Of a DNA stretch of 64,000 bases, positions 33,601-48,600 are shown piece by piece. The position numbers were made by a program, and so were the translations under genes. The stretch lies in NCBI GenBank assembly GCA_022266195.1, contig WHVY01000003.1, positions 9,486,001-9,550,000 of the forward strand, given 5' to 3'. This DNA is from Tetranychus cinnabarinus (lineage: Eukaryota > Arthropoda > Arachnida > Trombidiformes > Tetranychidae). Each line of letters opens with the position of its first letter. Position 1 is the stretch's first letter. The notes under the pieces are model-generated. The model was not told where the DNA came from and searched no databases. It saw only the letters and a program-made list of their open reading frames with translations.

Positions 33601-36600
33601 CTTCCTTCTCTTCCCTTCTTACATCCTTTCGGTCTTGTTTTCCCTTAAAATTTTCCGCTTTCTCTCTCCCTCTCTCATTCACTTCCTACTATCTTTAAAA
33701 GTCTTTCTTCTTCTCTTCATTATCTTCTTCTTCTCGCCTCTCAACAGCAAACATTTTGCCTTCAATGACTCTATTGGCATGCTTCCGATTTTTACGATTT
33801 TTCAGTTGTCCTCAGATTAGCTTGATGCAGACACAAGCCAACGATCTTGCTCTATCATCTTACCTTCATTTGTCTCATCTTTTCATGATATTTCCTCTTT
33901 ATAATGATACTTACTGAATCGCTTTTTTCGCCGCACACATTTCTTTGTTCATACAAAACACTTATCAACCTAATTCAAAGCTAATTGTTTCTTAATTGTT
34001 TACATTGATTGTTGGCTTTCATCAAATGTTGCTTTACTCGATAAATCACCTTGTTTTCAATCATGATAAGAGATGAAAAATTGATCGGTCAAAACATACA
34101 GTAAAGCTCATAATTTGAGGCTTAAATAATTTTTGTTTACAACCTTGTTGTTCATCATGATCTTGGTGATGAAGGAAAAGACAATATTTCTTTTCCTTGT
34201 CTCCTTCCTCCTCTTTAACCTCCTATTCTGATCGCTTTCTCAGTTCCTGTAATGTTCATGATTAAAATCAACACCAATTTAGCTAATCTATTATTCAACT
34301 GATTCTTGTGTATCACATACAAGGCCAGAAAGTGTAAACAATTTAGTTCAATGTTAAAGCTTTCTAGTTAATCAGCAATTGTTTCTCATAATTGAAGAGT
34401 CAAACTGATTCAGGTTCAACCTGATACATTAACTAAATTGACCATCTTAACCTTGACCATTTCAAGAAATAGAACAAAAATATGGACAAAAACATTGTTA
34501 TTTTTTTGACACAGTTTTGTTAATCACTTTTCAAGTAATGAAGTCAAAATAAATAGTCCATCAACAATTGTTATTGACATTTTTTTTTCGTCAAACCAAT
34601 TAATCAACATTTTCCCTTCAATTCCTTACCTTTCATTATTTTCCTCATTACTTTCATCATTCACCTAAACATGATGATGAACATGATCAGTAAATAGACA
34701 TTAATGAGGATATCCTTTCATTGGATGAACCAGTTAAATCTGATGCAAAAAACAAACATTTGTTGTGGTCATCATTTGTTCACTTATAATGACTATTTCA
34801 ATTTATCTGTCCAGCTAAATTGCTCATTTTAGATGCTCTTCAATGTTTCCTTGAAATGGCTAACAATTGGTTCAATTGCCAGTTGATTGATGTTTATCCT
34901 TAACTTAATCAGGCTGATTATGAACATGGTCAAGATCAAACAGTCAATCATAAATAATAATGATATTTCACTCATAATAAACATTATCAACTGTCTCATT
35001 AAAATGCATCACATTGGGATTCATTCATTCAACAACTTGAAGCAACTGGAACATTAATCCAATGTCCAATTAAATATAAAAATATACTAATTATTATTGA
35101 TGATTTAAAGCCACTGAGACAAAATTCATTGCAATTAACTTATATTTTGTTAACCTTTTTTTTTGTTTGAAGATTAATTTTCATAAATTTCATGTTAACC
35201 CATTAAAACGACTGAACACAAACAACTTGAAACCTCATTTGAGCCATTATGTTCAATTGGAATCATTAAGAATCAACTTTTTGTTCAGTTAATTAATGAA
35301 GAAACTTAGCCAATTAGTTTTAGCTTATAATGATTACAAAATTATTACGATTATTATAAATATTCAATTCGCTTCTTCACTTAACAGTTGTGGCATTTAA
35401 TGATGACATGATTAATGTATTTGTATTTGATTATCATTTCAACTTTAATATCAAACCTTTTCCCAACAACTGTTGGAAACTCAAAATTAACGGCAAAAAA
35501 CAATGTAAATGTAACAATTAACCTTGTTAAGCTTTCCAATTGTTTTATATCATCAATTTACAATTAACTAGGTCAGCCGTGAAGCGGCGTAGTCTGAGCT
35601 TGCGCCGCGATTTAGTGTGCAATAATTTTTACAAATGAAATAAATGTATGATGTATCAAATTATTTTATTATAAATGATCAAAAAACAATATCAGGCTGT
35701 CAGTTTTCATCAATTATTCTTTAGATATTCACAGGAATTAGTCTAATATCAAAATTTCAGATGAATTTCCGAAGAAATCTTGTCCTAGGACCCATCATGT
35801 TACATTGAGAAATAGCATCTATCCGACTCTTCTCAAATGGATGAATAAGCATTAGCCCTTCGAGCGTCTTAACTCTACTGAGTGCGACATAAGTTAATCC
35901 TAATGTTTTTTCAGTCTCACCAATATCTACAACAGCTTTATCGAGTGTAAGCCCTTGTGATTTATGTGCTGTGATAGCATGTGCAACTGCTAAAGGGAAT
36001 TGAATACGTGTAACCGTATCTTCCCCAACCTTCCATGATCTTTTTAATGGTGTTATTGGCACATACCCATCAACATATGTTGGACCATTATATTTCTCGA
36101 ATTCAACCATAATTACCGCAGGCAATGAGTTTGGCCTTTCACCCTCTATGTACCTAATCTTACGTACAATACCCATAGAGCCATTTACGAGACCACATTC
36201 AGTCCACAAATTTGATCTCAACATTACCTTGCAACCAACAGACAAATATAATTCGTTTGCTAGACCTTGAGCTTGATCTTCTGTAGCATTTGCACCTTGA
36301 GGATAATTATGACGAGCCGGTATTTTTGCAACAGGATTACCAGTTTTTCTCAAGTGTTCTTCATTGTACTTTTTCACAAGAATTTTTGTTGGGTAAATAT
36401 GCACAGCATTTCTAAAACCTGCAACTTCAGATGCATCTAATGCACTTATTCTTCTAGACATTAAAAGACTGTACATATTATCGGTTATAGTTCCAAGAGC
36501 TACACCATCTAATAGTTCTCTGAAATTTTGCTGATCGTCACCTGCTTGTCTATGACACGTAGTTAGTTTAAAGTACCGCTCAATCGTTCCAGACAGAAGT

Positions 36601-39600
36601 TTTCCCATTGCGGTTTTAGGGTTTTCTATCTCACTATACCAAGCACTATTTTGGACTGGTGGCAATTGTTGCATATCTCCAAAGAAATATACAATATACC
36701 CTCCAAATGGTTCCTCAGATGACCCTTTACCTTCCTGAAGTCTTTGCGATATTTTTGCTAGCATCGAGAGACCTATCATCGACATTTCATCGAAGATCAG
36801 AACCTGCACTTTCTCCATTTTCAACTGGAAATTTCTCAATGTTTCTCCCTGTAGAGGACTAAAACCACCTATCCCTATATTTAGAAAAGAGTGTATTGTT
36901 TTACCATTGATATTGACTGCTGCTACACCTGTGGGCGCAAGAATAACAACTGAATCTTCTCCCAAACTTGATTTGAACTCATTGGAAATTTGCTCAATCA
37001 AAAAGCTTTTACCACTACCGGCCTTACCCTGAACCATTGTTCTTTTGACTCTGATTTCTGTTTTTGAATTTATGGCTCTGATTTGTCTTCTAGCCAAATC
37101 AATAATTTTTAGCTGATCTTGTGAGAAAGCTGAAGCTCGTGATACATAACGCAAACCTGACCTAAAATTCTTTTTTGCATCTTCTAACCATGAGTCAATT
37201 CGTTTTTTTTCAGTTTCTGTAACTGCATCTTCTTCCCAATTGTATTCTTCGTCAATCTCACGACTTCCTAAAGGTCTAACCTCATGCTCAATTGGAGCTG
37301 CTCTCGAGATCGCTTGAGCTGGATCTCGTTGCTCTCTTATTGGGTCTACTGGTAATTCCTCTTCAAAAAGATCATCAGGTATAGGAAAATCTAGTCTCAT
37401 ATCACTGGGAGTATCATTTGGTAAATAAGCACATACAGTACACCAAGGCTTCTCATTCCTATAGCCTTCGATCAACGTTTCAGGAGAATTTCTCCATGGA
37501 AGGAAAACAGTTGCTGACAATTTATAATACTTTTCAGTCTCACTCAATGTTGTTCCTAATTTAAGTCTAGGAAAAATGCGAACTATGGCCCTCTGTTTGC
37601 GCTGAGTTATGGAACCTGCTCTGAGTGTATACGCTGCAGCAAAATTATACAGAGAAAGTTCATCCATGCTCGTTGGCCTATTGATGTAGCGGACGAGAAA
37701 AGCAGAACTTTCTTGGTCAGTATGCAATAAATTGACCCATGCATCATCTCGAATGACGAGATTAACTATGGGCCGAGAAGAATGATAAAGAGGCCAACTC
37801 ATCATGAGATGACACAATTCCTGCGCTGAAAAATCCCTTTCTGCAGTAGAACTTATCATAAGCTTACTAATTAAAGTTTTGGCCATGGTTTCATTTGTAG
37901 CGTGGAGAGCTAGATCTAACAATGTTTTTTTATGAACTACTGAAGCCTGTTCACACTTAGTTGCATATCTAGCAATATAATTGAGAACAGCTTCCTTAGA
38001 AGTGATGGGAGAAAAATCAGTATTTCCTCTCCATACTTGTGTGACATAGGCATTGTATCGTGCCATTTTATCATCATTTCTCATAGGCTCAAATTGCCAA
38101 TTATCATTATCTTTCTTCAGTACATTCTCATCGTGCAGATCTTTCGGAAAACCATAACGACACTTCAAGAGTTTAGTTCTTCTATCTGCCCGCATACAAT
38201 GTCTACCACAGCGTGTATGTCTTTGTAAACAATTAAGAAGAGAATTTAAATCTGAACTATCATTCAATTTTTCGGTGAAAGTGAAACGCGACGGATGAGT
38301 GCTTAGCTGAGGAGCAGTTGAGTCGAAATTCCAGGCTGAACAAAAATCTCCAAAATAGTCTGCTATTTGTTGACGACTATTTTCATTAAGCTCATCTAAT
38401 TTACTGATATCTGGAGCTCCATCAATCCATAATACACCATGGATATGTGGACTACCTCTCCACTGCCACTCATATCTATACCACCAGTCTTTTATTGGCA
38501 AAATTTTTTTCAAAACTTTATCAATGAAAGTTTCCGCACGTCTTCTAAAAAACCATGAAGTCACTAAAGGGTTTTCATGCATCAAATCTATTCTTTCCCT
38601 ATCTGATAAATTGTCAGCATCTGTTTCAGGTGCTAAAAGTCTGAAAAGATCAGGCCAATGATAATCGGCAGCTGAAAGAGTAAAAAAGATAGTTGGAGTA
38701 CCGATTTGTTGAACCATATCTAATAGCTCACCGCAGCGTTGACTCCAAAAACTTTGTGATGCACGAAGTTTTCCGACATTGAACATAACTTTAGACAATA
38801 GATTTGGATTCTCTTGTAGCATAGTTTTAAAGGTATCAGCGTTTAAATTTCCTAATGCATTGCGTCTAACAAAAATATTACCTTGTTTCAAGGCTTGCCA
38901 TCTCATAATAGAGTCAAAGGCAACAAAACGAAACCGTGGATGGCGAGCAAATCTTCTGTCATGAAAACGCATCAAATATTGAAAATAGGGCAAAAATTCT
39001 ACTTTTTTTCGTCTAGGTTGTTTGATGTCGGCTTCACCAGTTGGAAAGAGTGTTGGAAAAGCTTGCGCTAGATAACCCTCAGTTGTGAATTCACTAATAG
39101 GAGTATTTTGTAAAACCGGCCATTCAATTTCAGGATTAAGTGCAGCAGAAATAGCAGCAGCTTGATCTAATTGAGGAATGCTGGGAAAATTGCATTCATG
39201 AATCATATTGTCTAATTCATCTTGTTGATCTTCCTCAGAATCAGATACATTTTCAATAACAGGAACATCTATATTTCCATCTAGTGGTAAGCTAGCTAGA
39301 ACTTCTTCATCAATTATTATATCTCTATAATATCTATGATTAGCTTTCAAATATAGAAGAGCATTCCTAATTTTCTCACTTCTGACTCTCAAATTTGCAA
39401 CACCACTTGGTGTAGTCCGTGTAACAATTGCCATTGCCTGAGATGATGTAGGATCAACTGGTAATTTGTTATACAAATTAACAATGTCTTGTTTAAAATG
39501 TATAACATGACCCGAATAAGCCATTTGTTGTCCCCTAATTTTATAGAAACAGACAACTGGATGTATCTTGGCTATGAGCATTTCCTCAATAGGTGTTAAA

Positions 39601-42600
39601 TCTCGCAAAACTTCAGGAATAGGACCGGGAGTCATTTCATTATCACTTGAGAACATTCCATGAGTACTCTTATTAATACAAAAACTACATGAGTGTACAA
39701 CTGAATTAGAGTGTTTAACTTTTCTCAAAAGAAGATCTGGAAATTTTTGACTGCATGTTTCGCATGTATTCCATTCGATTCTAGACATAATTTTATCGAA
39801 CTGAATACCAATATCAACCCAAGCTCTAGGATATTTTTCTGCAGCACACTTTTCAATCGGGGCACCTCGATAAGCTGAGTATTCAACTGGTGAATACAAA
39901 ATAGTCTCACAATCGCTATTGTAAGGATGTAATTCTGGCTCATTAATTATTGGTCCAACATGTGAAGGACCTGGTACCTGACTGTAAGATATGAGACGAC
40001 TGTGAGTGGAATCATTGATAACAATTGGACCTGCTCGTGAAGGGCCAGCTTCCTGACTTGTAGATATTCGAGGAATATTTACTATAGGATGGTAAACAGA
40101 TTCACTATCTGAGGAAGAGTCGGTGATCGGATCGAAGTTCATTTGTTGATGAGAAGAACTATCTTGCGAAAGTTCAGATTGTTCGGACAATTGACTGGGT
40201 GGCCTAACATTGTACCGTCTGCTTTTGGCAGATCGTCTTTTAACTCTCATTTTCTGTGAATATCTAAAGAATAAAGTAAGAAACCTGACTCACCTTGCGT
40301 TGATTTGAGAAACAAAATATCCTTTGTAAATTTTATGATGCTTTGTAAGAATGGTTAGAGTTCCAAGGTGTACGTAGTCGAATTTGATATTCCAATTAAT
40401 GTGCTTTAGGCTGCTTTCTTGTAAATCTGATTTATAGCTGAAGAATAATCCAGGTGTGCAACTCACTGTTTTTATTGTTGTAAACGCTTTCTTTATCGGT
40501 TTAAAAGATGGCTAAAGTTGAAAAAACACGTTGGAAAGTGTACTTTAAAAGTTGTCCAAAATTTCAAAAAAATTGGTTTTTTCACAAAAATAGTATGAAA
40601 TTGACTTTATCTCACTGTTTTTATTGTTGTAAACGCTTTCTTTATCGGTTTTAAAGATGGCTAAAGTTGAAAAAACACGTTGGAAAGTGTACTTTAAAAG
40701 TTGTCTAAAATTTCAAAAAAATTGGTTTTTTCACAAAAATAGTATGAAGATGACTTTATCTCACTGTTTTTATTGTTGTAAACGCTTTCTCTATTGGTTT
40801 TAAAGATGGCTAAAGTTGAAAAAACACGTTGGAAAGTGTACTTTAAAAGTTGTCCAAAATTTCAAAAAAATTGGTTTTTTCACAAAAATAGTATGAAGAT
40901 GACTTTATCTCACTGTTTTTATTGTTGTAAACGCTTTCTTTATTGGTTTAAAAGATGGCTAAAGTTGAAAAAACACGTTGGAAAGTGTACTTTAAAAGTT
41001 GTCCAAAATTTCAAAAAAATTGGTTTTTTCACAAAAATAGTATGAAGATGACTTTATCTCACTGTTTTTATTGTTGTAAACGCTTTCTTTATCGGTTTTA
41101 AAGATGGCTAAAGTTGAAAAAACACGTTGGAAAGTGTACTTTAAAAGTTGTCTAAAATTTCAAAAAAATTGGTTTTTTCACAAAAATAGTATGAAGATGA
41201 CTTTATCTCACTGTTTTTATTGTTGTAAACGCTTTCTTTATCGGTTTAAAAGATGGCTAAAGTTGAAAAAACACGTTGGAAAGTGTACTTTAAAAGTTGT
41301 CCAAAATTTCAAAAAAATTGGTTTTTTCACAAAAATAGTATGAAGATGACTTTATCTCACTGTTTTTATTGTTGTAAACGCTTTCTTTATCGGTTTAAAA
41401 GATGGCTAAAGTTGAAAAAACACGTTGGAAAGTGTACTTTAAAAGTTGTCCAAAATTTCAAAAAAATTGGTTTTTTCACAAAAATAGTATGAAGATGACT
41501 TTATCTCACTGTTTTTATTGTTGTAAACGCTTTCTTTATCGGTTATAAAGATGGCTAAAGTTGAAAAAACACGTTGGAAAGTGTACTTTAAAAGTTGTCC
41601 AAAATTTCAAAAAAATGGTTTTTTCACAAAAATAGTATGAAGATGACTTTATCTCACTGTTTTTATTGTTGTAAACGCTTTCTCTATTGGTTTTAAAGAT
41701 GGCTAAAGTTGAAAAAACACGTTGGAAAGTGTACTTTAAAAGTTGTCCAAAATTTCAAAAAAATTGGTTTTTTCACAAAAATAGTATGAAGATGACTTTA
41801 TCTCACTGTTTTTATTGTTGTAAACGCTTTCTTTATCGGTTTAAAAGATGGCTAAAGTTGAAAAAACACGTTGGAAAGTGTACTTTAAAAGTTGTCCAAA
41901 ATTTCAAAAAAATTGGTTTTTTCACAAAAATAGTATGAAGATGACTTTATCTCACTGTTTTTATTGTTGTAAACGCTTTCTTTATCGGTTTTAAAGATGG
42001 CTAAAGTTGAAAAAACACGTTGGAAAGTGTACTTTAAAAGTTGTCCAAAATTTCAAAAAAATGGTTTTTTCACAAAAATAGTATGAAGATGACTTTATCT
42101 CACTGTTTTTATTGTTGTAAACAACTATTCAGCTCATAAGAAATACATGTAAAAAGTTTGAAGAAAATCGGCACAATGGTTCAAAAGTTGGCAAAAATGT
42201 GCTTTTATACTACTTGACCGGAAACGGAAATTTTTTTTCCGGAAATTCGGCCTTTCAGAAATTTTTCAAGCTTGCTGCCATCTACTGAATAAGTTTTGTA
42301 TCAAACATGCTTTTGGCTGCAGAGATATGGTTTACTAAAGTTTTTTTTTTGGGTGATTTTGTCTGAAGGCTTAAGTCTTCGCTTCGCTCAGACTAATTAA
42401 TTTCTACCGTTTCAACAATTGTTTAACCTGGATTGAACAATCCGTAATGATGCAAAGAATCATTAATCATGATTCAAATGGACAATCGTTGACAGACTTA
42501 TTCTGATTAATCTGATCTAAACTGATTTCCATCTCAATTGTTTTACCTCTTGAAGATGATATTAAATTTGGGAAAGTTCAATTTCTGCCAATTATCAATT

Positions 42601-45600
42601 CACAATTTATCAAAGCCAATGAACTTTCCTTGTTAATTAAATGACAACTGACTTTCAGGTGTTCAACTTTTCCCATATTTTGTTCCTGACTATAATCATA
42701 ATCATTAAAATCATCGATATAATGTTACATTAATTGTGACAACACTTGTCTTATCAATAGTAATTATTACAATCAACAATTATTGATGTTAAAGATGCAC
42801 TTATCAACTTATATTTAATCTTGAATACAACTTTGTTAACCTTCATAAAATCATAAATCTTAATCATTAATTAAAGATTGTAAAGTGAAACCTGAAAAAA
42901 AGGTTTACTAACAGATTATTGTTGATAAGATTAACATTGAATTCTGTGAAAATTGAATCACTTTTACCTTCAATGGCCACAAAATTAAGTCACCCTTAAA
43001 TCATCAATATTATAATCTTTACCATCTTCATGATGATCATCTTAACCTGCCCTTGATCTCAATAGACTATCTTATTAATTAATGCCTTAAGGTAGGTTTA
43101 CCTTAAAAGTCTGGGAAAAAAAGATGAAAACAAAAACTGGCGTTATTTATGTGTTGCTAATCTCAATATTTTTTAAACATTTTACCTGTAAGCTTGATAT
43201 TGATTGATCTTTAATTTCCGGCGACACTATTAATTAGTGTGACATGTTTTTGAACAAAGATAATGATAATCCAATTTGAAACTTCTCAATACATTAATCT
43301 TTACTCTTCCAATCACCAAACTTGTTGATGAAAATCTTGAAATACAAAATGATTTTAATATCGATAATGATTATCGTTAATCATGATCACCTTAGGGTGC
43401 AATTGGTGTTTAATTACCAAAGAGTTGTTATTCAATTGCTCAAAGGTAAAACAATCAGAAAAGTTGATAAATCTTTAATATTCATGTCTTGTATCAGACT
43501 ATTTATGGAGACAGTAAAGTCTCAAGATTTAAAGCAAAATCTAACCCACTGACTAATTCAAAGTTCAAATACATGATCAAATTCATGATCAGATGTGAAA
43601 AGTGATCTGTATTGACTGACAATAGATTTGAAATTTATGATCAGGTTGAACGGTGCACAAGTTTCAACGTTTAAAGGATTTGCTCATTTCATGTTCAAGC
43701 ATCGGGTTATCAAGTGAGACAAGAAATTACTGAAATCTGAAAACTTGAATTGCTTCATGACTTTTTTTATGATTTTATTTTCCAATCATTTTGAGTTAAA
43801 TTATGCAATTTTAACTGATGAATCGTTGAAGGCAGCTGTAGGTTTCAAGGTTCAACCAGTTAGGCTTGCTTTACTGGATAACCAGAAAGGTTGTCCAAGT
43901 GGATGAAAAGCTCAATGAAAACAGTTAATAATGATTTTGATTAATTTGACGTTGATTTGATTCCGTTAAAGTAAAGTGGTGAGAAAAGTTTAGGTTTTCA
44001 AAGTCACCCAACTTTGATACAATTAAGGGAATTGTACTATTTAGAGCAAGATATTTTCTGATGCTTTAGTTTGATTGTTTCCAGGTAAACAAGTTTAATC
44101 ATCAGCTATTATCATTATCCTCTTCCTTTACCTTTCCCATTTCCGTTTGTTTGCTCATTTAATTTTCAATGCAAACTTCATGGTCACTCCAGTGTTATTC
44201 AATCAAATTGTTGATTCACATGATTAACGTTGGATTAATGTTCAACTCTATTAACTTTACTCATAAGAGTCAAGAAAACATGAAATGTTCTGTTATCATT
44301 GTTGTCCTCTTAATTCATTCTTGCCCATCATCACCATCATAACAACCAGCATCATGATGATGATAATCTTATTCATCTCCGCCTAATAATTCATGGTTAA
44401 ACATTTACATCTCACTTATTGTTTTAATGTTTTTTGCTGTGTGTTGCTTTCAATTGACAACCATTGGGAGGAGATTGAAATGATAATAGCATTTATAAAT
44501 AATGATTATTCTGATTCAATGGCAATTGGACAAGTTCATTCATCTTGATGGGCTTTGAAGAGCAGTGAGGAAAAATTGAAATCAACATTTACATTAATAA
44601 AAGTGTTGGCAACAATTTTGAAAACAATTTTTGACCGACAATAAATTACATTGAAAAAGTTGACATTTCCATTACAAAATGAACCAATAAATTGTAACAT
44701 TATTATCATGATCATCCTCCAACTTTTGTCATCTAAATCATCCTAATCGTAAGCTCTTCACTTATTTATCGAGTATCAAAAGGTTCATATATTTATCCTT
44801 TTGTTAAACTTACCAAGCAAAATGAAGGAAAGTTGTTCAAAGTTGTTCAAAGCTTAAGACGGAAGAACCCAAAAAATCTCATCTTCCTAGACTTTCTTGT
44901 TTCCAGGTTCAGGTAAAGATGAGAAATTCTTGATTCTCATCTTCTTTCCCATCATCCTAAGAAACAAAATAATAACCTTAACAATAGCAATTTTATTTAC
45001 TATTTTTTCATCATCATTATTACTTTCACTTTTCCTGATCAACCAATTTTTCATTGCTGCCATTTTGGGTTGTAATTTTTTTACCCACACTTACACTTTC
45101 AACCTTAATAACACATTAATATCCTCCTTCATCTTTATAATCATCTTGATTCAATATCTCAACATCTAACACTATTAAAGGTCAATCGTAAAAATTTCAG
45201 AGAAAAAAGTAAACCATTGAAGAGTTTCATTGATCGAGAAGTGAGATTCATCTAATGACTATTGAGCATTTAAGCTCAATTTAAGACCAGTTTGGGTCAC
45301 TTTGGGTTTACAAATGGTTAAAGCTGTTTCATGCAAATGTTGTGATTACAATTTTAACCGACTTTGTTTGTGTTCATTTAAACATCACTTAATCTAAACA
45401 ATCATTTTAACAGCTTTTTTTCATCTTCTCTTTTCTTCCTCTTGTTGCTCTAGAAATGGCCTGTCCCGTCGTAATAAACGCAAAGATGATATTATTGATG
45501 ACCAAAGTCATAACCCAATTGAAGTTAGTAATGCCAATGATAACTTATCATCCTGCTATTTACCAATTGATGCAAAGTTAACCGATGAGAGTCAAGTTAT

Positions 45601-48600
45601 CCAAACCAATTGTCCTGTTAAGTTGGGTCAGTGTAAAAATAATCGCAACAGTAACCGTCAAGTGAAAAATAACAACAATTATAATAGAAACAACAATAAC
45701 AAGAATCAGTCAAATAATGAAAATGAAAATGAAAGTCACTCTGGTCATCATTGTTCATCTTCAGTGTTAATTGGTAAACGGGAAAATGTTCATCATGAAC
45801 ATGAGGATGAGGTTCACCTTATTGAAGATGGCAATAGGAAAAGTGAACTTGATTCACAGAATGAAACTCATCTGGTTAATACAAGTGAAGCAAATGGTGT
45901 TGAAGGAAATGATCAACCCAATAATTGTTGTCCAATTGACAGTCCCGATAACCTGTTAACATCAACGCTAGTCAATCAGGTATGTAACCATTTTTGCGTT
46001 TTTATTAAACTTGTCGATTCGATATTAATGATGGTAATGATAATGTTTTTGTTAAATGATTTTCACCTTTTTTCTTCTTCTTCCATGAGTAGTTAGTGAA
46101 GAGTAAAATTTCAATTCAAATGTTGTTGCTTTTGATTAAGATGAGTATCTTTGATAAAGGGTCATTTGGATGTGAAATCCGTATTTTTTGAGGTTCCTTG
46201 GATGAATGGAAATTGAGTTCAATCTTTTTGCTTCCCATACATTGTTTATTGAAAGGTTCATTTGGTTTGCTGTAAGATGATCATGATAGACATTTTGAAA
46301 TGGGATTAATGAGGAAATATCAGATGGAGACAGAAGATGATGATAAGAGGGGAAAATTTGAAGACAAATGAAGAGTAAAAACAAACAAATGTTGAGAAGA
46401 TGATTGAGACAGAAATGTAAAGATGTCAATTTGTCCTCGCCATTATCATTACAATTGGCAGAGATATTTTTCAACTTTAAATATCTTGTCCTCTGAAACT
46501 CTAGAATTAAAATGAATCAAAACTAAATCAAGTTGAATGAACCATTAGCTTAGATGATTAAATTTGACCATCAAATGACCCGATCAAATGGTTTGATGTT
46601 ACATTTGAGTTTCAATTGCACCAAATAATATCCAATGTAATGGTTGCTCTGTAATCATTGAAACATTGAATCTTATGTCAGTCAGCTTTCAATATGAAAT
46701 TGATTAAACTGGTTCTATGGTGCATCTGATTTTTTAGGTTATTATGAATTGTAAGATTCAATGATTACTTGATTGTTGGAAAATTAATTTTCAATATTGA
46801 GCATTTCGGGTTCAAGACCTTTAGTCTGGTTTACTTGAAATTTGACTTTTTCTGGTTTCTTCAACCATTTCAACAAATCTTTGGTTTCCATCCAAGTACC
46901 AGTTTATGCCAAATAATAATAATCATCATAATGATAATGATTGGTTGAAAGTCATTAGCAAAGTTACAAAAAATAAAGCTCAATCCTAAAAATTGATATT
47001 TAGTTACTTATTATAATATTACATGTGAATCCCATAGGAAAATAGCTTCTCACGCCTGTTAAGGGCAAGTTAAACATTTTCATGTGGATTTAACATGATG
47101 ATGAAAATAAATTATTAATTTAACGCTAATTCACACTCAACTTGAATTGATTACTCAGTTAATTATGTTGATTGAATATTATTGAAACACACACATAAAT
47201 GGTTAATGCAATTTTCATGTATTCAATATTTCACCAGTAAACCAGAGACGAAAATATAAAACTCTTACCAGAATCGTCTTATTGGTATTGATTTAAATTT
47301 TGAAGAATCAAGTTTTTGAATGAAATCAAGGTAAATTGTAAACATATTGGCATCAAGTAATCAGAGTAAAATCAGATTGAAGACAGCTGATACAATTTAA
47401 AACATAATCAAATTTTCAACATTTTGATACTTTCCTTAGTCAAGAAAATGAACTGATTATCAATTAATCATCATAACAATTATATTAATCTTGATTTTGA
47501 ACATTGGACGAAGGAAAAGAATTGAAAATTAACAATAAATTATAATCAAGTTAGTTTATTATTTTGATCATTGGGTTTAACTTTAACCAGATTTGGTTTT
47601 CAGCTGACAACATCAGCTGACAAATAATCAATCATCAGCTTCTCAGTTTTACTTTGACTTAGGTTTTTATTTCAAATCATTTTGAAGCTTAATTTACTTT
47701 GAAAATATCTAAATCCTAATTACAATCATAATATCCATCTTAATCATTATCCCAACATTGGACTCAATTTCATATCTTTCAATACAATCAATTGTTTCTG
47801 CCTTTATGCATTTATGAAAGTGTTTGTTGCTCTTTTTATATCTTGAGTGTAACTCATTTTACTTTTAATCATTGACTAATTGCTTGATTGTTGACTGGAA
47901 TCCACATCTGAATCCAAAATTGAGCTTAAAACGAAGCAATTTGCCTTAAAATTTACATCTTTCAGCTTTCAAATGTGATGGATTAGTTTCAATGTTCATT
48001 ATTATGTGATTGTTTCATTCTGGTTCACTCAATTGTACACTAAGCAGCCCACAGGCAATTAAGTTACGTTCAACTAACCAATATAATTGATTTATTGTTG
48101 CCTATTTGAAGCATTTTACAATTTTTGTTGCCTTTTTTGCCCAAAAAATCAATGCTTTATATGCAGAATCATCCAAACTGATAAATTGTTAATATCATTT
48201 GAATCAACTGTTTCCCTGGTAACATCAGATTGAAAGTGTAAATTGGTGAATGAGTTCAACAATTTATCAATAATTAAAGTCGCCAACCAGTCTCAATGTT
48301 TTCACTCATCAGAGTAAAACCTGTTTCTTACAGAGCTGATAATTTTTTTTTGCTTTAATTACTTTCAACACATAATCATTAGTAACATCAAATTGTTGAA
48401 CAATCAACTTGACTATCATGATATTTTGCTCAGGATAATGTGAATTGACATGCAAACTTGAATGTAACTTAAAAACATTTTCATGTGAAGGCGTTTGTTA
48501 ATATGGTCAAGGTTGAAATACATATTAAAGCCAAGTTGATAAACCATTTGACTGACCAGTAAATTGATTATTCAAGTAGTTGTTTTGTTTTTGTATGGTT

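Larger units (their letters stand above)
35568..42392 (-). mobile_element. Helitron (rolling-circle transposon), apparently complete
   Basis: About 6.8 kb on the minus strand. Its 3' end is CTAG (35568-35571) with host T next, preceded by 12 bases and a GC-rich hairpin (GCGGCG at 35584-35589 with CGCCGC at 35603-35608), the classical Helitron 3' arrangement. Its 5' end starts TCTGAGC at 42392. The host base before that TC reads G instead of the usual A, so this border could be off by a base or two. Inside are one intact Rep/helicase gene and an array of eleven 149-bp repeats near the 5' end. It lies antisense in intron 1 of the NCKAP5-like gene. Confidence 0.88.

Noticed and set aside
40794..41938. 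Several near-identical 79- to 83-codon frames in the repeat array
   Set aside because: They come from reading the 149-bp unit through two frames. The unit length is not a multiple of three, and each frame stops in the third unit, so they are by-products of the repeat.
40462..42122. CRISPR-like array
   Set aside because: The units are contiguous 149-bp copies without distinct spacers, in a eukaryotic transposon; this is a minisatellite.
44897..45169. Hydrophobic 90-codon frame in intron 1
   Set aside because: It starts with a non-ATG codon, is built from AT-rich low-complexity sequence, and has no splice support. It looks like a chance hydrophobic frame.
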